This document shows positions 45,968 through 58,405 of a stretch of 64,000 nucleotides of DNA, piece after piece. Under the pieces are notes generated by a model, which was not told the DNA's origin, searched no databases, and saw only the letters and a program-made list of their open reading frames with translations. Numbering within the stretch: position 1 is the stretch's first letter; every line of letters begins with the position of its first letter. The translations under genes and the position numbers were made by a program. Source of the DNA: Methanoregulaceae archaeon (GTDB taxonomy: Archaea > Halobacteriota > Methanomicrobia > Methanomicrobiales > Methanospirillaceae); contig JACTVG010000004.1 of the NCBI GenBank assembly GCA_015660965.1, positions 124,001 through 188,000 on the forward strand, given 5' to 3'.

Positions 45968-46882
45968 TCATACTTGCTCCAATTTTTGATTATAGACACT
46001 ATGAAGGCGTTGCGCGAGTAATTCGATCCTTTGACGATCTTCAAGCCCATCGAGAAGATCAGCAGGAAGAGATTCAATTCCCTTGCTAGCTCCAAGGTAA
46101 GCTCCGCAAATAAGAGCTATGGTATCAGTGTTACCTCCCACATTTGCAGCGACAGTTAAAAGATCTGGCGGGTGCTGGTATCGGCTAATGAGGAAAACTG
46201 CAAGTGGCAGAGTCTGATAAATTGAAACATCATGACCGATTTTGAGTATACCAAGGTCTGTATCTACGCCCTCACTTTGAAGCATGAGTGCGTGTCTGAT
46301 TCTGCTCCCAAGAATATCATCTTCAACAGTAGCCTTTTGTTCTGCCTGTTGGAGTGGATCGGAAACACCATGAATTGCAGATGATATCAGAACGCTAAGT
46401 GTTGAAACGGCTGCATGAGCTGCAGGATGCGTATGTGTGACATTACAGGCTCGTACTGCACGTTCTACACACTCAGATTGGTTGGGGTATGAAAGCGCGA
46501 ACGGGATCGCAAGAGAGAGACACCCGGAGGTAGTTGATTTGACGCCAGTTGCTGTAGGATTGTCTCGAATCATATGTTCGCAGGCAGCAGAAATAGAACC
46601 ATCTGGAAATCGGAACCCTCCACGAGAATAGAGCTCCTTAAGAGCTGCTGCATATCTCGTCTCGTTAAACCTTCCGTCAGCAATCAGGGTACCTACCAAT
46701 ATCATGAGCTGTGTATCATCAGTGTATTGCCCGGGTTCTAACCTTGCATTTGGATGCCCCTTATATGCCCGCCGATATCCATACCGCATCTTTTGCAAAT
46801 TTGGCGATGTGCTCTCATTGGGCATGCCAAGAGCATCGCCAATTGCTGCTCCAAGCATGCATCCCTTGAACCGATCAAGCAT
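45968..46882 (-). CDS. ADP-ribosylglycohydrolase (DraG/ARH family)
   Basis: ARH enzymes remove ADP-ribose from proteins or cut related molecules. The 304-residue protein has GAAIGDALGMP (about 11-21), the metal motif GQYTDDTQLM (about 51-60) and GGNTDTIALI (about 248-257), with two Mg or Mn bound by the Asp and Thr residues. It is a single gene between argC and acs, both divergent to it or spaced by regions without genes. DraT is not in the window, so the substrate is open. Confidence 0.9.
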   Translation of the reverse strand: MLDRFKGCMLGAAIGDALGMPNESTSPNLQKMRYGYRRAYKGHPNARLEPGQYTDDTQLMILVGTLIADGRFNETRYAAALKELYSRGGFRFPDGSISAACEHMIRDNPTATGVKSTTSGCLSLAIPFALSYPNQSECVERAVRACNVTHTHPAAHAAVSTLSVLISSAIHGVSDPLQQAEQKATVEDDILGSRIRHALMLQSEGVDTDLGILKIGHDVSIYQTLPLAVFLISRYQHPPDLLTVAANVGGNTDTIALICGAYLGASKGIESLPADLLDGLEDRQRIELLAQRLHSVYNQKLEQV

Positions 46883-47010
46883 CGATCTAGTATTAAAAAA
46901 GCCCGATAGATAATGGTTATTATATTTTTTATTTTACCAGATGACAGTGACACGACCACAGTGCATAAATATTATTTTCACATGATTAATTATGTAAATT
47001 AGGGGTGACA

Positions 47011-48906
47011 ATGGCCGAACAATTTGATGTCAAACTCGTTGAGGAGATGAAATATTATACGCCCAATCCGGAATACAAACGAAATTCCTGGTTGGGAGAT
47101 TACCAGAAGATGTATGATGAATTCCTCGCAGATCCCGATGCATTCTGGAGCAACATGGCACAGCAACTCGACTGGATCAAGCCATGGGATACTGTAAAGG
47201 AATGGAACTATCCCTACGCCAAATGGTTCGTGAATGCAAAACTCAATATTACTGCAAACTGTCTTGACCGGCATGTCAACAATAACCGGCGCAACAAGGT
47301 CGCCCTCATCTGGAGGGGGGAAGGTGGTGCAGAGCGTGTTTATTCTTACCAGAAACTCCTTTCCCATGTGATGCGCTTTGCAAATGCGTTAAAGAAGATC
47401 GGGGTGAAAAAAGGCGACCGTGTTTGTATTTATATGCCGCTTGTCCCGGAGCAGGTGATTGCCATGCTCGCCTGTGCACGGATTGGTGCAACACACAGTG
47501 TTGTATTCGGGGGATTCGCCGCAGCAGCATTGAACCTGCGGATTCAGGACGCTGAAGCAAAAGTCGTCATAACAGCAGATATTGCAGTTCGCCGCGGAAA
47601 GGCAATCCAGCTGAAAGCCATAGTCGATGAAGCTCTTCTTAACGCCCCCACGGTTGAGCATGTCATTGTGCTCCAGAGGAAAGACCCGCCAGTCGATCTC
47701 CACCCGAGCCGGGAGCTCGATTTCTATGCGGTGATGGAGGACGTTCCCGATGAATGCCCGCCCGAAGTTATGGACGCCGAGGATCCGCTTTACATTTTAT
47801 ATACAAGTGGATCCACGGGAAAACCAAAAGGGGTAGTACATACCTGCGGCGGGTACATGGTCGGGACATATTACACGAGTAAATATGTGTTCGATATCAA
47901 GGACAATGATATTTTCTGGTGTACCGCTGACCCGGGCTGGGTTACCGGGCACAGTTATATCATATATGGACCACTTGCCGTTGGCGCCACAGTTTTTATT
48001 ACAGAACTGACTCCTGATTATCCGGATGCAGGCAGTTGGTGGAACCTGATCCAAGAGCAGAAAATTACCATTTTATATACTGCTCCAACCGCCATCCGTA
48101 CATTCATGAAGGTAGGGGAAAGCTGGCCCAACAAATATAATCTGAAATCCCTGCGTATCATCGGTTCTGTTGGGGAACCCCTGAACCCTGAAGCATTTGA
48201 GTGGTACTATCATGTGATTGGAAAGGACAGGTGTCCCATTGTCGATACATGGTGGCAGACGGAGACAGGAATGCTGTTGATCACAACCATGATTGGCGAA
48301 AAGATGCGCCCGGGATTTGCAGGAAAACCTATTCCTGGTGTCACTGCGGATGTTGTGGATAAATCCGGAAAGCCTATCCCAGCGAACACCATGGGGTTCC
48401 TTGTTATCAAATCGCCATGGCCAGCTATGCTGCGGACGTTGTATAAGGATGATGAACGGTACCGTAAGTACTGGTACACCATCGATAACCTTTACACGGC
48501 GGGCGATCTCGCAGTCAAGGGCAAGGATGGCTATATTATGATTCTCGGGCGTGCCGATGATATCATCATTGTCTCGGGCCACAATATCGGCACTGCTGAA
48601 GTCGAGAGCGCTCTTGTATCACATAAGGCAGTGGCGGAGGCCGCCGTCATTGGCAAACCGGATCCGGTGAAAGGGAATTCGATCAAGGCATTTGTGATTC
48701 TCCGTATTGGTTTCCAGAAAAGTGATAACCTCACTCAGGACCTCATCCACCATGTGCGGACTACCATCGGGCCGATCGCCGTGCCCCACGAGATCGAGTT
48801 CGTGGACAAACTGCCGAAAACACGGAGCGGTAAGATTATGCGGCGCGTGCTGAAAGCAAAGGAGATGGGAATCGATCCCGGCGACATCTCGACGCTGGAG
48901 GAATGA
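47011..48906 (+). CDS. acs: Acetyl-CoA synthetase (AMP-forming)
   Basis: Acs activates acetate to acetyl-CoA with ATP through acetyl-AMP. The 631-residue protein has the P-loop-like [14 protein letters not shown] (about 262-275), the WWQTETG segment and the C-terminal lysine motif TRSGKIMRR (about 607-615), the site acetylated in bacterial Acs. GGTG precedes the ATG at 47011. Sampled lines have about 50-53% G+C against 37-47% in sampled neighbours. With satP it forms an acetate uptake and activation pair, useful for assimilation in a hydrogenotrophic methanogen. Confidence 0.95.
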   Translation: MAEQFDVKLVEEMKYYTPNPEYKRNSWLGDYQKMYDEFLADPDAFWSNMAQQLDWIKPWDTVKEWNYPYAKWFVNAKLNITANCLDRHVNNNRRNKVALIWRGEGGAERVYSYQKLLSHVMRFANALKKIGVKKGDRVCIYMPLVPEQVIAMLACARIGATHSVVFGGFAAAALNLRIQDAEAKVVITADIAVRRGKAIQLKAIVDEALLNAPTVEHVIVLQRKDPPVDLHPSRELDFYAVMEDVPDECPPEVMDAEDPLYILYTSGSTGKPKGVVHTCGGYMVGTYYTSKYVFDIKDNDIFWCTADPGWVTGHSYIIYGPLAVGATVFITELTPDYPDAGSWWNLIQEQKITILYTAPTAIRTFMKVGESWPNKYNLKSLRIIGSVGEPLNPEAFEWYYHVIGKDRCPIVDTWWQTETGMLLITTMIGEKMRPGFAGKPIPGVTADVVDKSGKPIPANTMGFLVIKSPWPAMLRTLYKDDERYRKYWYTIDNLYTAGDLAVKGKDGYIMILGRADDIIIVSGHNIGTAEVESALVSHKAVAEAAVIGKPDPVKGNSIKAFVILRIGFQKSDNLTQDLIHHVRTTIGPIAVPHEIEFVDKLPKTRSGKIMRRVLKAKEMGIDPGDISTLEE

Positions 48907-48976
48907 GGGATCCGTTTTCGGAAACCTGAACACAAATGAAAAATTGGAACAAATGCTGAAAAGGAGTTCGGAAAAG

Positions 48977-49564
48977 ATGGAAACTATGGTAACAAACCGC
49001 GATTTGACAGGTAATCCGGCCCCTCTGGGCCTGATGGGGTTTGGAATGACGACCGTCCTGCTGAACCTTCATAATGCAGGATTATTTACGCTGGGAAGTA
49101 TGATCCTCGCGATGGGAATTTTTTATGGAGGAATTGCACAGCTCATCGCTGGGTCGATGGAATGGAAGAAAGGAAACACCTTTGCAACGACTGCATTTTG
49201 CTCCTATGGTCTGTTTTGGCTTTCTCTCGTAGCACTTATCATGATCCCTTCGATGGGACTCGGAGAGAAGACGTCACCGGTTGCAATGGCGGCCTACCTT
49301 GCAATGTGGGGATTGTTCACCGCAGTGATGTTCATAGGTACACTCCGGTTCAACCGGGCGATGCAGGTTGTCTTTGCGACGCTTGCGATCCTCTTCTTCC
49401 TCCTTGCTCTGGGAGACCTGACGGGGATTTCTGCAATCACCCAGCTTGCTGGGTGGGAGGGGATCCTGTGCGGTTTCTCCGCGATCTACACCGCCCTTGC
49501 CCAGGTAGTCAATGAGACATACGGGAAAGGAACGATGATCATTCCGCTGTGGCCGGTGAAGTGA
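48977..49564 (+). CDS. satP: Acetate/succinate transporter (SatP/GPR1/FUN34/YaaH family)
   Basis: This membrane protein has six spans and the family signature [14 protein letters not shown] near the N-terminus, plus a later [15 protein letters not shown]. It likely imports or exports acetate. From the ATG at 48977 (GGAG about ten bases upstream) it is 195 residues. It follows acs by 70 bases on the same strand, which argues that acetate is its substrate. The sampled line at 49441-49500 has about 65% G+C, the highest I counted. Confidence 0.9.
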   Translation: METMVTNRDLTGNPAPLGLMGFGMTTVLLNLHNAGLFTLGSMILAMGIFYGGIAQLIAGSMEWKKGNTFATTAFCSYGLFWLSLVALIMIPSMGLGEKTSPVAMAAYLAMWGLFTAVMFIGTLRFNRAMQVVFATLAILFFLLALGDLTGISAITQLAGWEGILCGFSAIYTALAQVVNETYGKGTMIIPLWPVK

Positions 49565-49864
49565 ACCGGCGGGACATCTCACTTTTTTTTCTGCTGCGTT
49601 CCGTTCGACTTCAGCCGACGCTGACCATTTTCCTACAGATCCTTTGCTGACCGGTCAATTGCCAGGGTGCCGGAAGTTTCCGACAAATACTAGTATGATT
49701 TTTTGGTTCTGGTGCATCTGCGGGACGTTTAAATACTCGACATTGAAGTGTTCAGACGATATCATTTCCATTAAGTCCCGTTAACGCAACAGCACCTCCG
49801 TATGAAGAAAATCGCATACCAGAGGTATTGGATCCGGCCGTTTCCTGTCGTTGAATGAACTCAT
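49565..49864. other. Gene-free interval with T-rich terminator
   Basis: About 300 bases with no reading frame that I can support, between satP and the convergent NAD-kinase-like gene. A T run (49583-49590) near the satP end can serve as a terminator on the plus strand. The rest shows no repeat, tRNA or clear promoter. Confidence 0.5.
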
Positions 49865-50965
49865 TCAGTGCTTCGGGAGATAAATGCGCTTCCTCTGAGC
49901 AATCCGGTAGCCAGAAATGACTTGTGTGTAATCACCAAACGCGGTATTGACAGTGGGATCTCCAGAATCAACATATAAAACGGGGGTTTTTGAGAGTTTG
50001 TAAGGAGTTGCAACAATGATCATATTGGAGATTCCGACTTTTTTTATGACATTTGGGCTGATCTGCTGGGACCCTCGTCCAAGAATGAACCCCTGTGCTC
50101 CAATCGGACTGATGATAATTTTTACACGGGATTCTTTGTTAATCAATTCTAAAAGGATCTGTTCATTCGCATCGCGAGCTACAAGTGTTCTTCCCTTTAA
50201 TACATCAACACCAAGCAAAGTCTTTTCAACACCAATTTTTTTTGCAATGGTTTCGATAGTTGTTCCAGCACCGAGAATATAGAGAGTATCATCTCGAATT
50301 AGCTCCACAATAAATGCAGCAATTTCCTCCTTTGCTCTATCCTCATCTTGACTTTCGAATACTGATTTTGCTGCTTGTATCTTTTCAGGAACATAAGGAA
50401 CACGGGCATAACCAAAAAGATGTGTTACAAGTTCCCCACGCCGATAAGCCTCTTCATCGACATCTATCACTTCAGCATCATGATAAAGGATTGTGGAAGA
50501 TTCCAATAATATGTTAGAAGCTTCCACAGGATCGATCGCAAATATCGCTGAATACATTTTCACACCTGCCGGAATACCGAGAAGCGGCACATTTCGACCT
50601 ACAATTTTTAAAATATCACGAGCAGTACCATCTCCACCGCAAAAAACGATTATATCAATATTTTTTTGGATGAATTCCTTTACTGCATTTTCAGTATCTT
50701 GCGAAGTACTTTCGCCAAAATATTTATAGACTACTTCATAATCAATAAAACCGGCGTTGATTGCAGATTCCTCTCCCATAGCACCAGAACAGGTAAGCAA
50801 ATGAATGCCGGAATCTTTCAATAGTGACAGAGTTTGACATGCACGCTCACCAGAACATGGCTGGGCACCACGAGATTTAGCTTCTTCAATAAGTCCATCA
50901 GTACCTTTTAACCCAACAGCTCCACCCATGCCAGCTATCGGATTGACTAAAAAACCGATATGCAT
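49865..50965 (-). CDS. ATP-NAD kinase-like protein (COG3199 type)
   Basis: The 366-residue protein has the NAD/diacylglycerol kinase-like fold with N-terminal NPIAGMGG and VFCGGDGTARDI (about 110-121), the GGDG nucleotide-binding motif. It resembles archaeal and bacterial COG3199 proteins, which are predicted polyphosphate- or ATP-dependent NAD kinases and may phosphorylate other substrates. It is followed ten bases on by trpB2 upstream on the same strand, and may be cotranscribed. Confidence 0.85.
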   Translation of the reverse strand: MHIGFLVNPIAGMGGAVGLKGTDGLIEEAKSRGAQPCSGERACQTLSLLKDSGIHLLTCSGAMGEESAINAGFIDYEVVYKYFGESTSQDTENAVKEFIQKNIDIIVFCGGDGTARDILKIVGRNVPLLGIPAGVKMYSAIFAIDPVEASNILLESSTILYHDAEVIDVDEEAYRRGELVTHLFGYARVPYVPEKIQAAKSVFESQDEDRAKEEIAAFIVELIRDDTLYILGAGTTIETIAKKIGVEKTLLGVDVLKGRTLVARDANEQILLELINKESRVKIIISPIGAQGFILGRGSQQISPNVIKKVGISNMIIVATPYKLSKTPVLYVDSGDPTVNTAFGDYTQVISGYRIAQRKRIYLPKH

Positions 50966-50974
50966 GGAAAAAAA

Positions 50975-52330
50975 TTATATTTTGGGCAAGTGGGCAAGGG
51001 ACTCTTTTATCAAGTCGGCAGGGTACTCATAGTCCACCAATTTACCCTGATAAAATGCGTCGTACGCACTCATGTCAAAGTTGCCGTGTCCTGAATTGTT
51101 GAATAGGATAACCTTGGCTTCACCGGTTTTCTTACACTTAATAGCCTCATCAATTGTAGCTTTTACGGCATGAGCTGTCTCCGGGGCGACAATGATTCCC
51201 TCTGTCCGTGCAAAAGTTTGTGCTGCTTCAAATACTTCAGATTGATGGTAAGCGACTGCTTCCATCACACGTTCATGCACTAGTTTGGAAACGATAGGCG
51301 AATCGCCATGATATCGAAGCCCTCCAGCATGTATTGCAGGTGGTATGAAATCATGCCCAAGTGTATACATTTTCAGAATCGGAGCAAGCCCAGCTACATC
51401 ACCGAAGTCATATGCATATAATCCCTTAGTTAAAGTTGGGCATGCAGACGGTTCGACTGCAATAAGTTTAACATTTGGGTGCTTACCCGTTATCATATCA
51501 CCAGCAAATGGAAATGAGATCCCCGCAAAGTTCGATCCCCCACCCACACAACCTATTATTACATCTGGGTATTCGTCCACCATTGCAAGTTGCTCACGTG
51601 CCTCAATTCCGATAACTGTTTGATGCATGCAAACGTGGTTTAAAACCGAACCGAGCGAATAATTTGTATCATTATGTGTTGCTGCGTCCTCTACCGCCTC
51701 AGAAATTGCAAGCCCAAGACTTCCGGTAGTATCTGGATCTTTTTCAAGTGCCGCCTTTCCAGATTGCGTCTTTACTGAAGGGCTTGGAATGCACTCTGCT
51801 CCCCATACTTGCATCATACTTTTACGATAGGGCTTTTGTGCATAACTGGAACGTACCATATATACCGTACATTTCAGTCCGAACAGCGATGTGGCAAACG
51901 CAAGAGCAGACCCCCATTGCCCAGCCCCTGTCTCTGTTGCTATGCGAGTAATCCCTTCCTTCATATTGTAGTACGCTTGTGGTACAGAGGTATTCGGTTT
52001 GTGACTTCCGGGAGGACTAACCCCCTCCCATTTAAAGTAAATCTTGGCAGGCGTCTTCAAAAATTTTTCAAGCCTTTCTGCGCGATATAATGGACTCGGT
52101 CTCCATAACCGAAGTATGTCACGAACTTCCTCAGGAATATCGATAAAACGTTGCTGGCTGACTTCCTGTTTGATTAGTTCCATAGGAAAGATAACAGAAA
52201 GGTCATCCGGAGTCACTGGTTTTTGAGTTTTTGGGTGAAGTACTGGGTCGAGCGGTGTACGCAGATCGGCCTGGATATTATACCATTTCTTAGGCATCTG
52301 CTCTTCGTCAAGGATAATCTTAGTTTTCAT
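50975..52330 (-). CDS. trpB2: Tryptophan synthase beta-like protein TrpB2
   Basis: TrpB2 is the long, stand-alone form of tryptophan synthase beta, making tryptophan from indole and serine or acting as a serine dehydratase-like backup. The 451-residue protein has the PLP lysine in [10 protein letters not shown] (about Lys112), [12 protein letters not shown] and the phosphate-binding CVGGGSNF (about 240-247). The extra N-terminal region separates it from TrpB1. No trpA is present. Confidence 0.93.
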   Translation of the reverse strand: MKTKIILDEEQMPKKWYNIQADLRTPLDPVLHPKTQKPVTPDDLSVIFPMELIKQEVSQQRFIDIPEEVRDILRLWRPSPLYRAERLEKFLKTPAKIYFKWEGVSPPGSHKPNTSVPQAYYNMKEGITRIATETGAGQWGSALAFATSLFGLKCTVYMVRSSYAQKPYRKSMMQVWGAECIPSPSVKTQSGKAALEKDPDTTGSLGLAISEAVEDAATHNDTNYSLGSVLNHVCMHQTVIGIEAREQLAMVDEYPDVIIGCVGGGSNFAGISFPFAGDMITGKHPNVKLIAVEPSACPTLTKGLYAYDFGDVAGLAPILKMYTLGHDFIPPAIHAGGLRYHGDSPIVSKLVHERVMEAVAYHQSEVFEAAQTFARTEGIIVAPETAHAVKATIDEAIKCKKTGEAKVILFNNSGHGNFDMSAYDAFYQGKLVDYEYPADLIKESLAHLPKI

Positions 52331-52576
52331 GCAGTGATTTTTCTATTGTACAGATTTATACTTTATTGAACAACTTTGTGATTTGATGAGTATTGTAATA
52401 CAAATAATGTATCAAAAATTCTCGTTTTAAGAGTATATTCTACCCAGCTTGAAGTGCCTCGAATCTTAACCCCATAGAAACCGTAATGCATGAATACCGA
52501 ATTTTTTTATAAACGTTCCTTCTTTTTCGGATACACAAAAGAAATCTATAACCGGTTATCCATTTATTGAGTGGAT

Positions 52577-53440
52577 ATGAGTGCTATACCAGTACATTTA
52601 TTAGACGAGATCGACTGGAATGAGATCTGGAAGGCACAACAACAACGTCATGAGTTCTCAAAGCATTTTAACGATCCGACCCACAATTGGAGCCAACGAG
52701 AGAATGCTGAGCGTTACGATTCTTCATCCCATACCTTATACGATGCACGCGTTAAAACGACTATTGCTGGCCTTTTATTAACAAAAAAAATGACGGTACT
52801 TGACATTGGTGCCGGACCAGGTACACTTGCGATTCCGCTTTCATCGCTTGTAAAAAAAGTTACCATGGTCGAACCTGCGGAGGGTATGGTTTCTATACTC
52901 AACGACCACATCAAAAAACAGGGAATAAAAAATATTAGCTGTATTCAGAAACATTGGGAAGAAATTGACCCTTTTACAGATCTTACAGGACCTTATGATA
53001 TTGTTATCGCTTCGCTCTCTCTAACAATGCACGACATACGTTTGGCACTTGAGAAAATGGATATAGTATCATCGGGAATCGTTTACCTATTCTGGTTTGT
53101 TGATTTGCCATTTTGGGAAAGGATGTATGTGGATCTCTGGCAACCACTCCACGGAAGCGTATATTATCCAGGACCGAAAGCAGATTGCCTTTTCAATGTA
53201 CTCTATCAAATGGGTATTTATGCTAATGTTGAGATGCTACCACTCCAAAAAGAGTACCGGTTTACGATGTTTGAAGAGATGCTGGTGTTTTTCAAACGCC
53301 GTTTCAATGTGACAACTTCAGAGCAGGAAAAAATACTTGTCAATTACATAACATCAAACGTGAAAAAATCTGGTAACGAATTGATTCTATCTGGCGATTC
53401 AACATTCGCAAAGATCTGGTGGAATAAAAAAGGCACTTAA
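52577..53440 (+). CDS. Class I SAM-dependent methyltransferase
   Basis: The 287-residue protein has the SAM-binding motif I TVLDIGAGPGTLAIPL (about 75-90), an acidic residue ending motif II (TMVEPAEGM, about 97-105) and motif IV-like DIVIASLSLTM. The C-terminal part (FWFVDLPFWERM, VYYPGPKADCL, YRFTMFEEML) may recognise the acceptor. The substrate is unknown. It has a TATA-like TTTATAAAC about 65 bases upstream. Confidence 0.82.
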   Translation: MSAIPVHLLDEIDWNEIWKAQQQRHEFSKHFNDPTHNWSQRENAERYDSSSHTLYDARVKTTIAGLLLTKKMTVLDIGAGPGTLAIPLSSLVKKVTMVEPAEGMVSILNDHIKKQGIKNISCIQKHWEEIDPFTDLTGPYDIVIASLSLTMHDIRLALEKMDIVSSGIVYLFWFVDLPFWERMYVDLWQPLHGSVYYPGPKADCLFNVLYQMGIYANVEMLPLQKEYRFTMFEEMLVFFKRRFNVTTSEQEKILVNYITSNVKKSGNELILSGDSTFAKIWWNKKGT

Positions 53441-53448
53441 TTGAGAAT

Positions 53449-54591
53449 TTATTTTTTCCCGTTAGTACGTCGGATACGCTGCATCGCTTCTTGCAGCCTC
53501 TCCATCGATGTTGCATATGAGAGACGAATCCATCCTGGTGAATAAAATGCACTCCCTGGTGTTCCAGCAACTTGTGCGTTTGTTAGCCAATGGGACGCGA
53601 CATTCATGTCATCACCATCTACTTTAATAAAGACATAGAATGCACCATCCGCAGGTGCAATTTGATAACCCATCAAACCGAGCTCTCGCAGTACATACTT
53701 TCGGCGTTTATCAAACTCCTGTCTCATCACCTCAATGCACTGCTGATCGCCTTTAAGGGCTGCTAAACCCCCCCACATTGCAAAAGTTGTTGCTTGGCTA
53801 ACCGAATGCTGTTGGACTTTGGACATTTCCCTGATAATCTCGAGAGGAGCAACCGCATACCCAAGCCTCCACCCAGTCATCGCATAGGATTTGGAGAAGC
53901 CATTAATTGTAATAGTACGTTTCGCCATATCACCAATGCTTGCAAGTGCGATGTGTTCCTTTCCATAGACAAGCTTCTCGTAGATTTCATCAGATAATGC
54001 ATAGAGGTCAAAATCGGTGCAAAGATCAGCAACAAGTTTCATTGAATACTGATTGAAAACTGCGCCCGATGGATTTGACGGTGAATTAACAACGATCATT
54101 TTGGTCTTTGCATTCACTCGTTCTAAAACAGAGTCATCCAATTGGAATGTTTTTGTATTGACCGGGTGAAAAACGGTTTTTCCACCAGCAATCCTTATGC
54201 AAGGTTCATATGAAACCCATGCAGGTGTTAAAAGGATTACTTCATCTTGAGGGTTTAGTACCGCTTCCATCGCTTCGTATATCGCATACTTTGCACCGCA
54301 AGTAACAATCACTTGTTCAGGTTTACAAGGGACGTTGTTCTCTTTTGTAATTTTTTCGCAAATAGCAGAAATGAGTTCCGGGATCCCATTACTTGGGGCA
54401 TAATGAGTTTGACCCCGCCGAAGAGCGTCAATACAGGCATCCTTAATGTGTTGAGGGGTATCAAAATCGGGCTCTCCGATAGATAAACTAATGATATCAA
54501 TACCCTCACGCTGCATTTTTTGTGCTTTATTGGATATTTCTAGGGTTGCGGAGGGTACAATTTCGGAAATTTTTTCCGATAATTGCCTCAT
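53449..54591 (-). CDS. Pyridoxal-phosphate aminotransferase, class I/II (aspartate aminotransferase-like)
   Basis: The 380-residue protein has the class I/II features: [13 protein letters not shown] near the start, [12 protein letters not shown] (about 168-179), PLP lysine in [18 protein letters not shown] (Lys about 229) and the C-terminal Arg in IRLSYATS. Most probably it handles aspartate or aromatic amino acids. The ATG overlaps the ribH TGA, so it is the last gene in the ribC-ribH operon. Confidence 0.9.
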   Translation of the reverse strand: MRQLSEKISEIVPSATLEISNKAQKMQREGIDIISLSIGEPDFDTPQHIKDACIDALRRGQTHYAPSNGIPELISAICEKITKENNVPCKPEQVIVTCGAKYAIYEAMEAVLNPQDEVILLTPAWVSYEPCIRIAGGKTVFHPVNTKTFQLDDSVLERVNAKTKMIVVNSPSNPSGAVFNQYSMKLVADLCTDFDLYALSDEIYEKLVYGKEHIALASIGDMAKRTITINGFSKSYAMTGWRLGYAVAPLEIIREMSKVQQHSVSQATTFAMWGGLAALKGDQQCIEVMRQEFDKRRKYVLRELGLMGYQIAPADGAFYVFIKVDGDDMNVASHWLTNAQVAGTPGSAFYSPGWIRLSYATSMERLQEAMQRIRRTNGKK

Positions 54592-54995
54592 TTCAATCTT
54601 TGGACAAGTTTGATAGCTGATTCGACTGCACGTTTTGCGTAATCGATCCGCTCATTTGCTTCAATTCTTGTCATTCCGGGACCAGAGATTCCAAGCGTGA
54701 CGGGTTTCCCAAATTCAAGAGAGAGGTCAATGATCTTTCTCGCTGTGTGTTGAACCACGATTTCATCGTGCTGAGTTGACCCCTCAATAACACAGCCAAT
54801 TGTGACCACAGCATCAACTTTGCCAGATTGAAGCATCTTTTTAATGGCAAGCGGCATGTCGTAAGCTCCTGGAACATAGATGCATTCGGTCACTTCTGCT
54901 CCAAGAAATGTTGCATGTTCTCTTCCCTCGATTTCCATCATATACGTGATATCACGGTTGAATTCAGAAACCACAAATCCCAATTTTATCGCCAT
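54588..54995 (-). CDS. ribH: 6,7-dimethyl-8-ribityllumazine synthase
   Basis: RibH condenses 5-amino-6-ribitylaminouracil with dihydroxybutanone phosphate to form lumazine. The 135-residue protein has [22 protein letters not shown] and [14 protein letters not shown], the catalytic region (His in QHDEIV). The ATG at 54995 starts five residues in from the frame opening. It lies after ribC and overlaps the aminotransferase stop-start. The same ribitylaminouracil feeds F420, which cofH makes elsewhere in the window. Confidence 0.95.
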   Translation of the reverse strand: MAIKLGFVVSEFNRDITYMMEIEGREHATFLGAEVTECIYVPGAYDMPLAIKKMLQSGKVDAVVTIGCVIEGSTQHDEIVVQHTARKIIDLSLEFGKPVTLGISGPGMTRIEANERIDYAKRAVESAIKLVQRLK

Positions 54996-55056
54996 AAGCT
55001 CACTACTCACTAATCATCTTGTATTGTTGAACTTGATAAAATCATACTCTCTTTAA

Positions 55057-56645
<1,589 letters not shown>

Positions 56646-56660
56646 TTGAATCTGCCCATA

Positions 56661-56674
56661 GTATATTTATATAG
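56661..56674. promoter_or_regulatory. Shared AT box between purE and class V aminotransferase
   Basis: GTATATTTATATAG lies in the 46-base gap and is nearly the same on both strands (CTATATAAATATAC). Its centre is about 25 bases from the purE ATG (56692) and about 22 bases from the aminotransferase ATG (56645). Both transcripts would therefore start at or near the start codons. Confidence 0.5.
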
Positions 56675-56691
56675 ACGGGATATAAGTTTGG

Positions 56692-57087
56692 ATGGCAAAC
56701 ATGGTAGACGTAGCAATCATATGTGGATCAGTATCTGATGCAACGATTGCAGACCGAGCAAAAAAAATTCTTGATTCAAGGAAAGTCTCTTATGACTATC
56801 AAGTTATTTCTGCACACCGAGAACCGGACAAGCTTGACAATTATATCAATAATAGTGACTGTAAAGTTTTTATTGCAATTGCGGGTCTTTCAGCAGCACT
56901 CCCGGGTGTAATCGCTTCAAAAACCGATAAACCGGTAATTGGCGTTCCAGTTAGTGGTACTCTCAATGGATTTGACGCTCTACTTTCAATCGTTCAAATG
57001 CCCAAAGGTGTTCCTGTAGCATGTGTCGGTATTGATAATGGTGAGAATGCAGCATATTTTGCTTTAAGGATCCTTAAATCGAAATAG
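56692..57087 (+). CDS. purE: N5-CAIR mutase / AIR carboxylase PurE
   Basis: PurE moves CO2 on aminoimidazole ribotide in purine synthesis. The 131-residue protein has [15 protein letters not shown] (about 10-24), SAHREPDKL (about 40-48), [15 protein letters not shown] and [16 protein letters not shown], all family marks. It starts at the 56692 ATG; an ATG at 56701 is another option. PurM, PurF and Prs are also in the window. It is likely leaderless. Confidence 0.95.
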   Translation: MANMVDVAIICGSVSDATIADRAKKILDSRKVSYDYQVISAHREPDKLDNYINNSDCKVFIAIAGLSAALPGVIASKTDKPVIGVPVSGTLNGFDALLSIVQMPKGVPVACVGIDNGENAAYFALRILKSK

Positions 57088-57096
57088 AAGCGATCG

Positions 57097-58380
57097 TTAT
57101 TTTTTATTAATTTTTTCAAGAATTTCTTGTATCATTTTTACAGCACAGAGATCCCCACACATAGAGCAGGTCTCCCGCTCCCCATCTCGCTCATGGATCT
57201 TTTTAGCTACATCACCAAAGAGAGCAAGCTGGAACTGGGTATCCCAATCAAGTCTCTTCCGTGCCTCTGCCATTTGGATTTCGTGTGGTGTCTGGTAACC
57301 TCTTTCCTTTTTGGTGAGATCTCCGATATGGGCTGCAATCTTAGCCACCCGTGTCCCCTCAACGATATCTTCAACGAGCGGCAGAGCAAGGTGTTCACTT
57401 GGAGATACCATGCAGAGAAAATCAGCCCCGTTCATACAGGCTACTGCACCACCAATTGCTGATACAATATGATCATATCCGGGCGCAATATCGGTAACAA
57501 GTGGCCCAAGTAAATAGAGCGGGGCTCTATCTGTAATTTCCTTGATCATACGAATATTATATCCAATATGATTGAGCGGCATATGACCTGGACCTTCGAT
57601 CATCCTTTGCACTCCAGATGAGAGTGCTCGTTTTGCAAGCTTGCCAAGTGTGATATATTCTACAGATTTTGCGAGACGTTCCGAATCCTGAATACAACCC
57701 GGACGCATTCCATCTCCAAGACTTATGGTTACACTATATTCTGAAAGAATGTCTAAAAGATAGTCGTATTCGGAAAATAGCGGGTTTTCCTCGTCGCGTT
57801 TCACCATCATGGCACAATGAAATACCCCACCACGGCTAACAACACCCATCAGTCTTGGATCTGCCTTTAATGCAGCCAATGATTCACGATTCACACCGCA
57901 GTGAAGAGTTAAGAAATCAACTCCTTGCTCACAATGTTCGCGAATAACACGAAAGAGCAAATCAGCATCAACATCCGCAGCATTTCCCGCCCTTCGTACA
58001 GCTTCATATACAGGGACTGTCCCAATAGGTGAATCAAAAGTAAGGATCTTCTTCCGAATTGCAGCGAGATCCCCGCCAGTTGAGAGATCCATCAATGTAT
58101 CAGCCCCATTTTCAAGGGCTGCTTTTCCTTTTGTGCATTCGAGGTCTGGATCGCAACGAGCCCCAGAAGTACCGATATTCACATTTACTTTAACACGGCA
58201 ACCTTCGCCAATCGCACAGAGTCGATGCTGTCGCTTTGGATTTGCCGGGATGACTACCCATCCCTGCGCAATAGCTCGTGACATGGTTGCGGCATCGATG
58301 CCCTCATCGCGGGCTACTACCTCCACTTCTGGTGGAATGCTATGAGCACACCTGCGGATTAGCGAATCCATAAGAAACAT
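57097..58380 (-). CDS. thiC: Phosphomethylpyrimidine synthase ThiC
   Basis: ThiC is a radical SAM enzyme that makes the thiamine pyrimidine from AIR. The protein has TGGDLAAIRKKIL, LHCGVNRESL, EGPGHMPLNHIGYNI (about 265-279) and the C-terminal cluster cysteines CSMCGDLC (CxxCxxxxC type). I choose the ATG at 58380 (AAGGA about ten bases before), giving 427 residues; 58371 is near and gives 424; the frame runs on to 58437. The divergent metallo-beta-lactamase gene starts only 25 bases away, leaving no room for a riboswitch. Confidence 0.93.
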   Translation of the reverse strand: MFLMDSLIRRCAHSIPPEVEVVARDEGIDAATMSRAIAQGWVVIPANPKRQHRLCAIGEGCRVKVNVNIGTSGARCDPDLECTKGKAALENGADTLMDLSTGGDLAAIRKKILTFDSPIGTVPVYEAVRRAGNAADVDADLLFRVIREHCEQGVDFLTLHCGVNRESLAALKADPRLMGVVSRGGVFHCAMMVKRDEENPLFSEYDYLLDILSEYSVTISLGDGMRPGCIQDSERLAKSVEYITLGKLAKRALSSGVQRMIEGPGHMPLNHIGYNIRMIKEITDRAPLYLLGPLVTDIAPGYDHIVSAIGGAVACMNGADFLCMVSPSEHLALPLVEDIVEGTRVAKIAAHIGDLTKKERGYQTPHEIQMAEARKRLDWDTQFQLALFGDVAKKIHERDGERETCSMCGDLCAVKMIQEILEKINKK

Positions 58381-58405
58381 CTGCCGGTAATCCTTATTAT
58401 TGTGC

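Noticed and set aside
46437-46631. Plus-strand frame within the ADP-ribosylglycohydrolase gene
   Set aside because: The opposite strand has both metal motifs of the ARH family, and the plus frame has no ribosome binding site.
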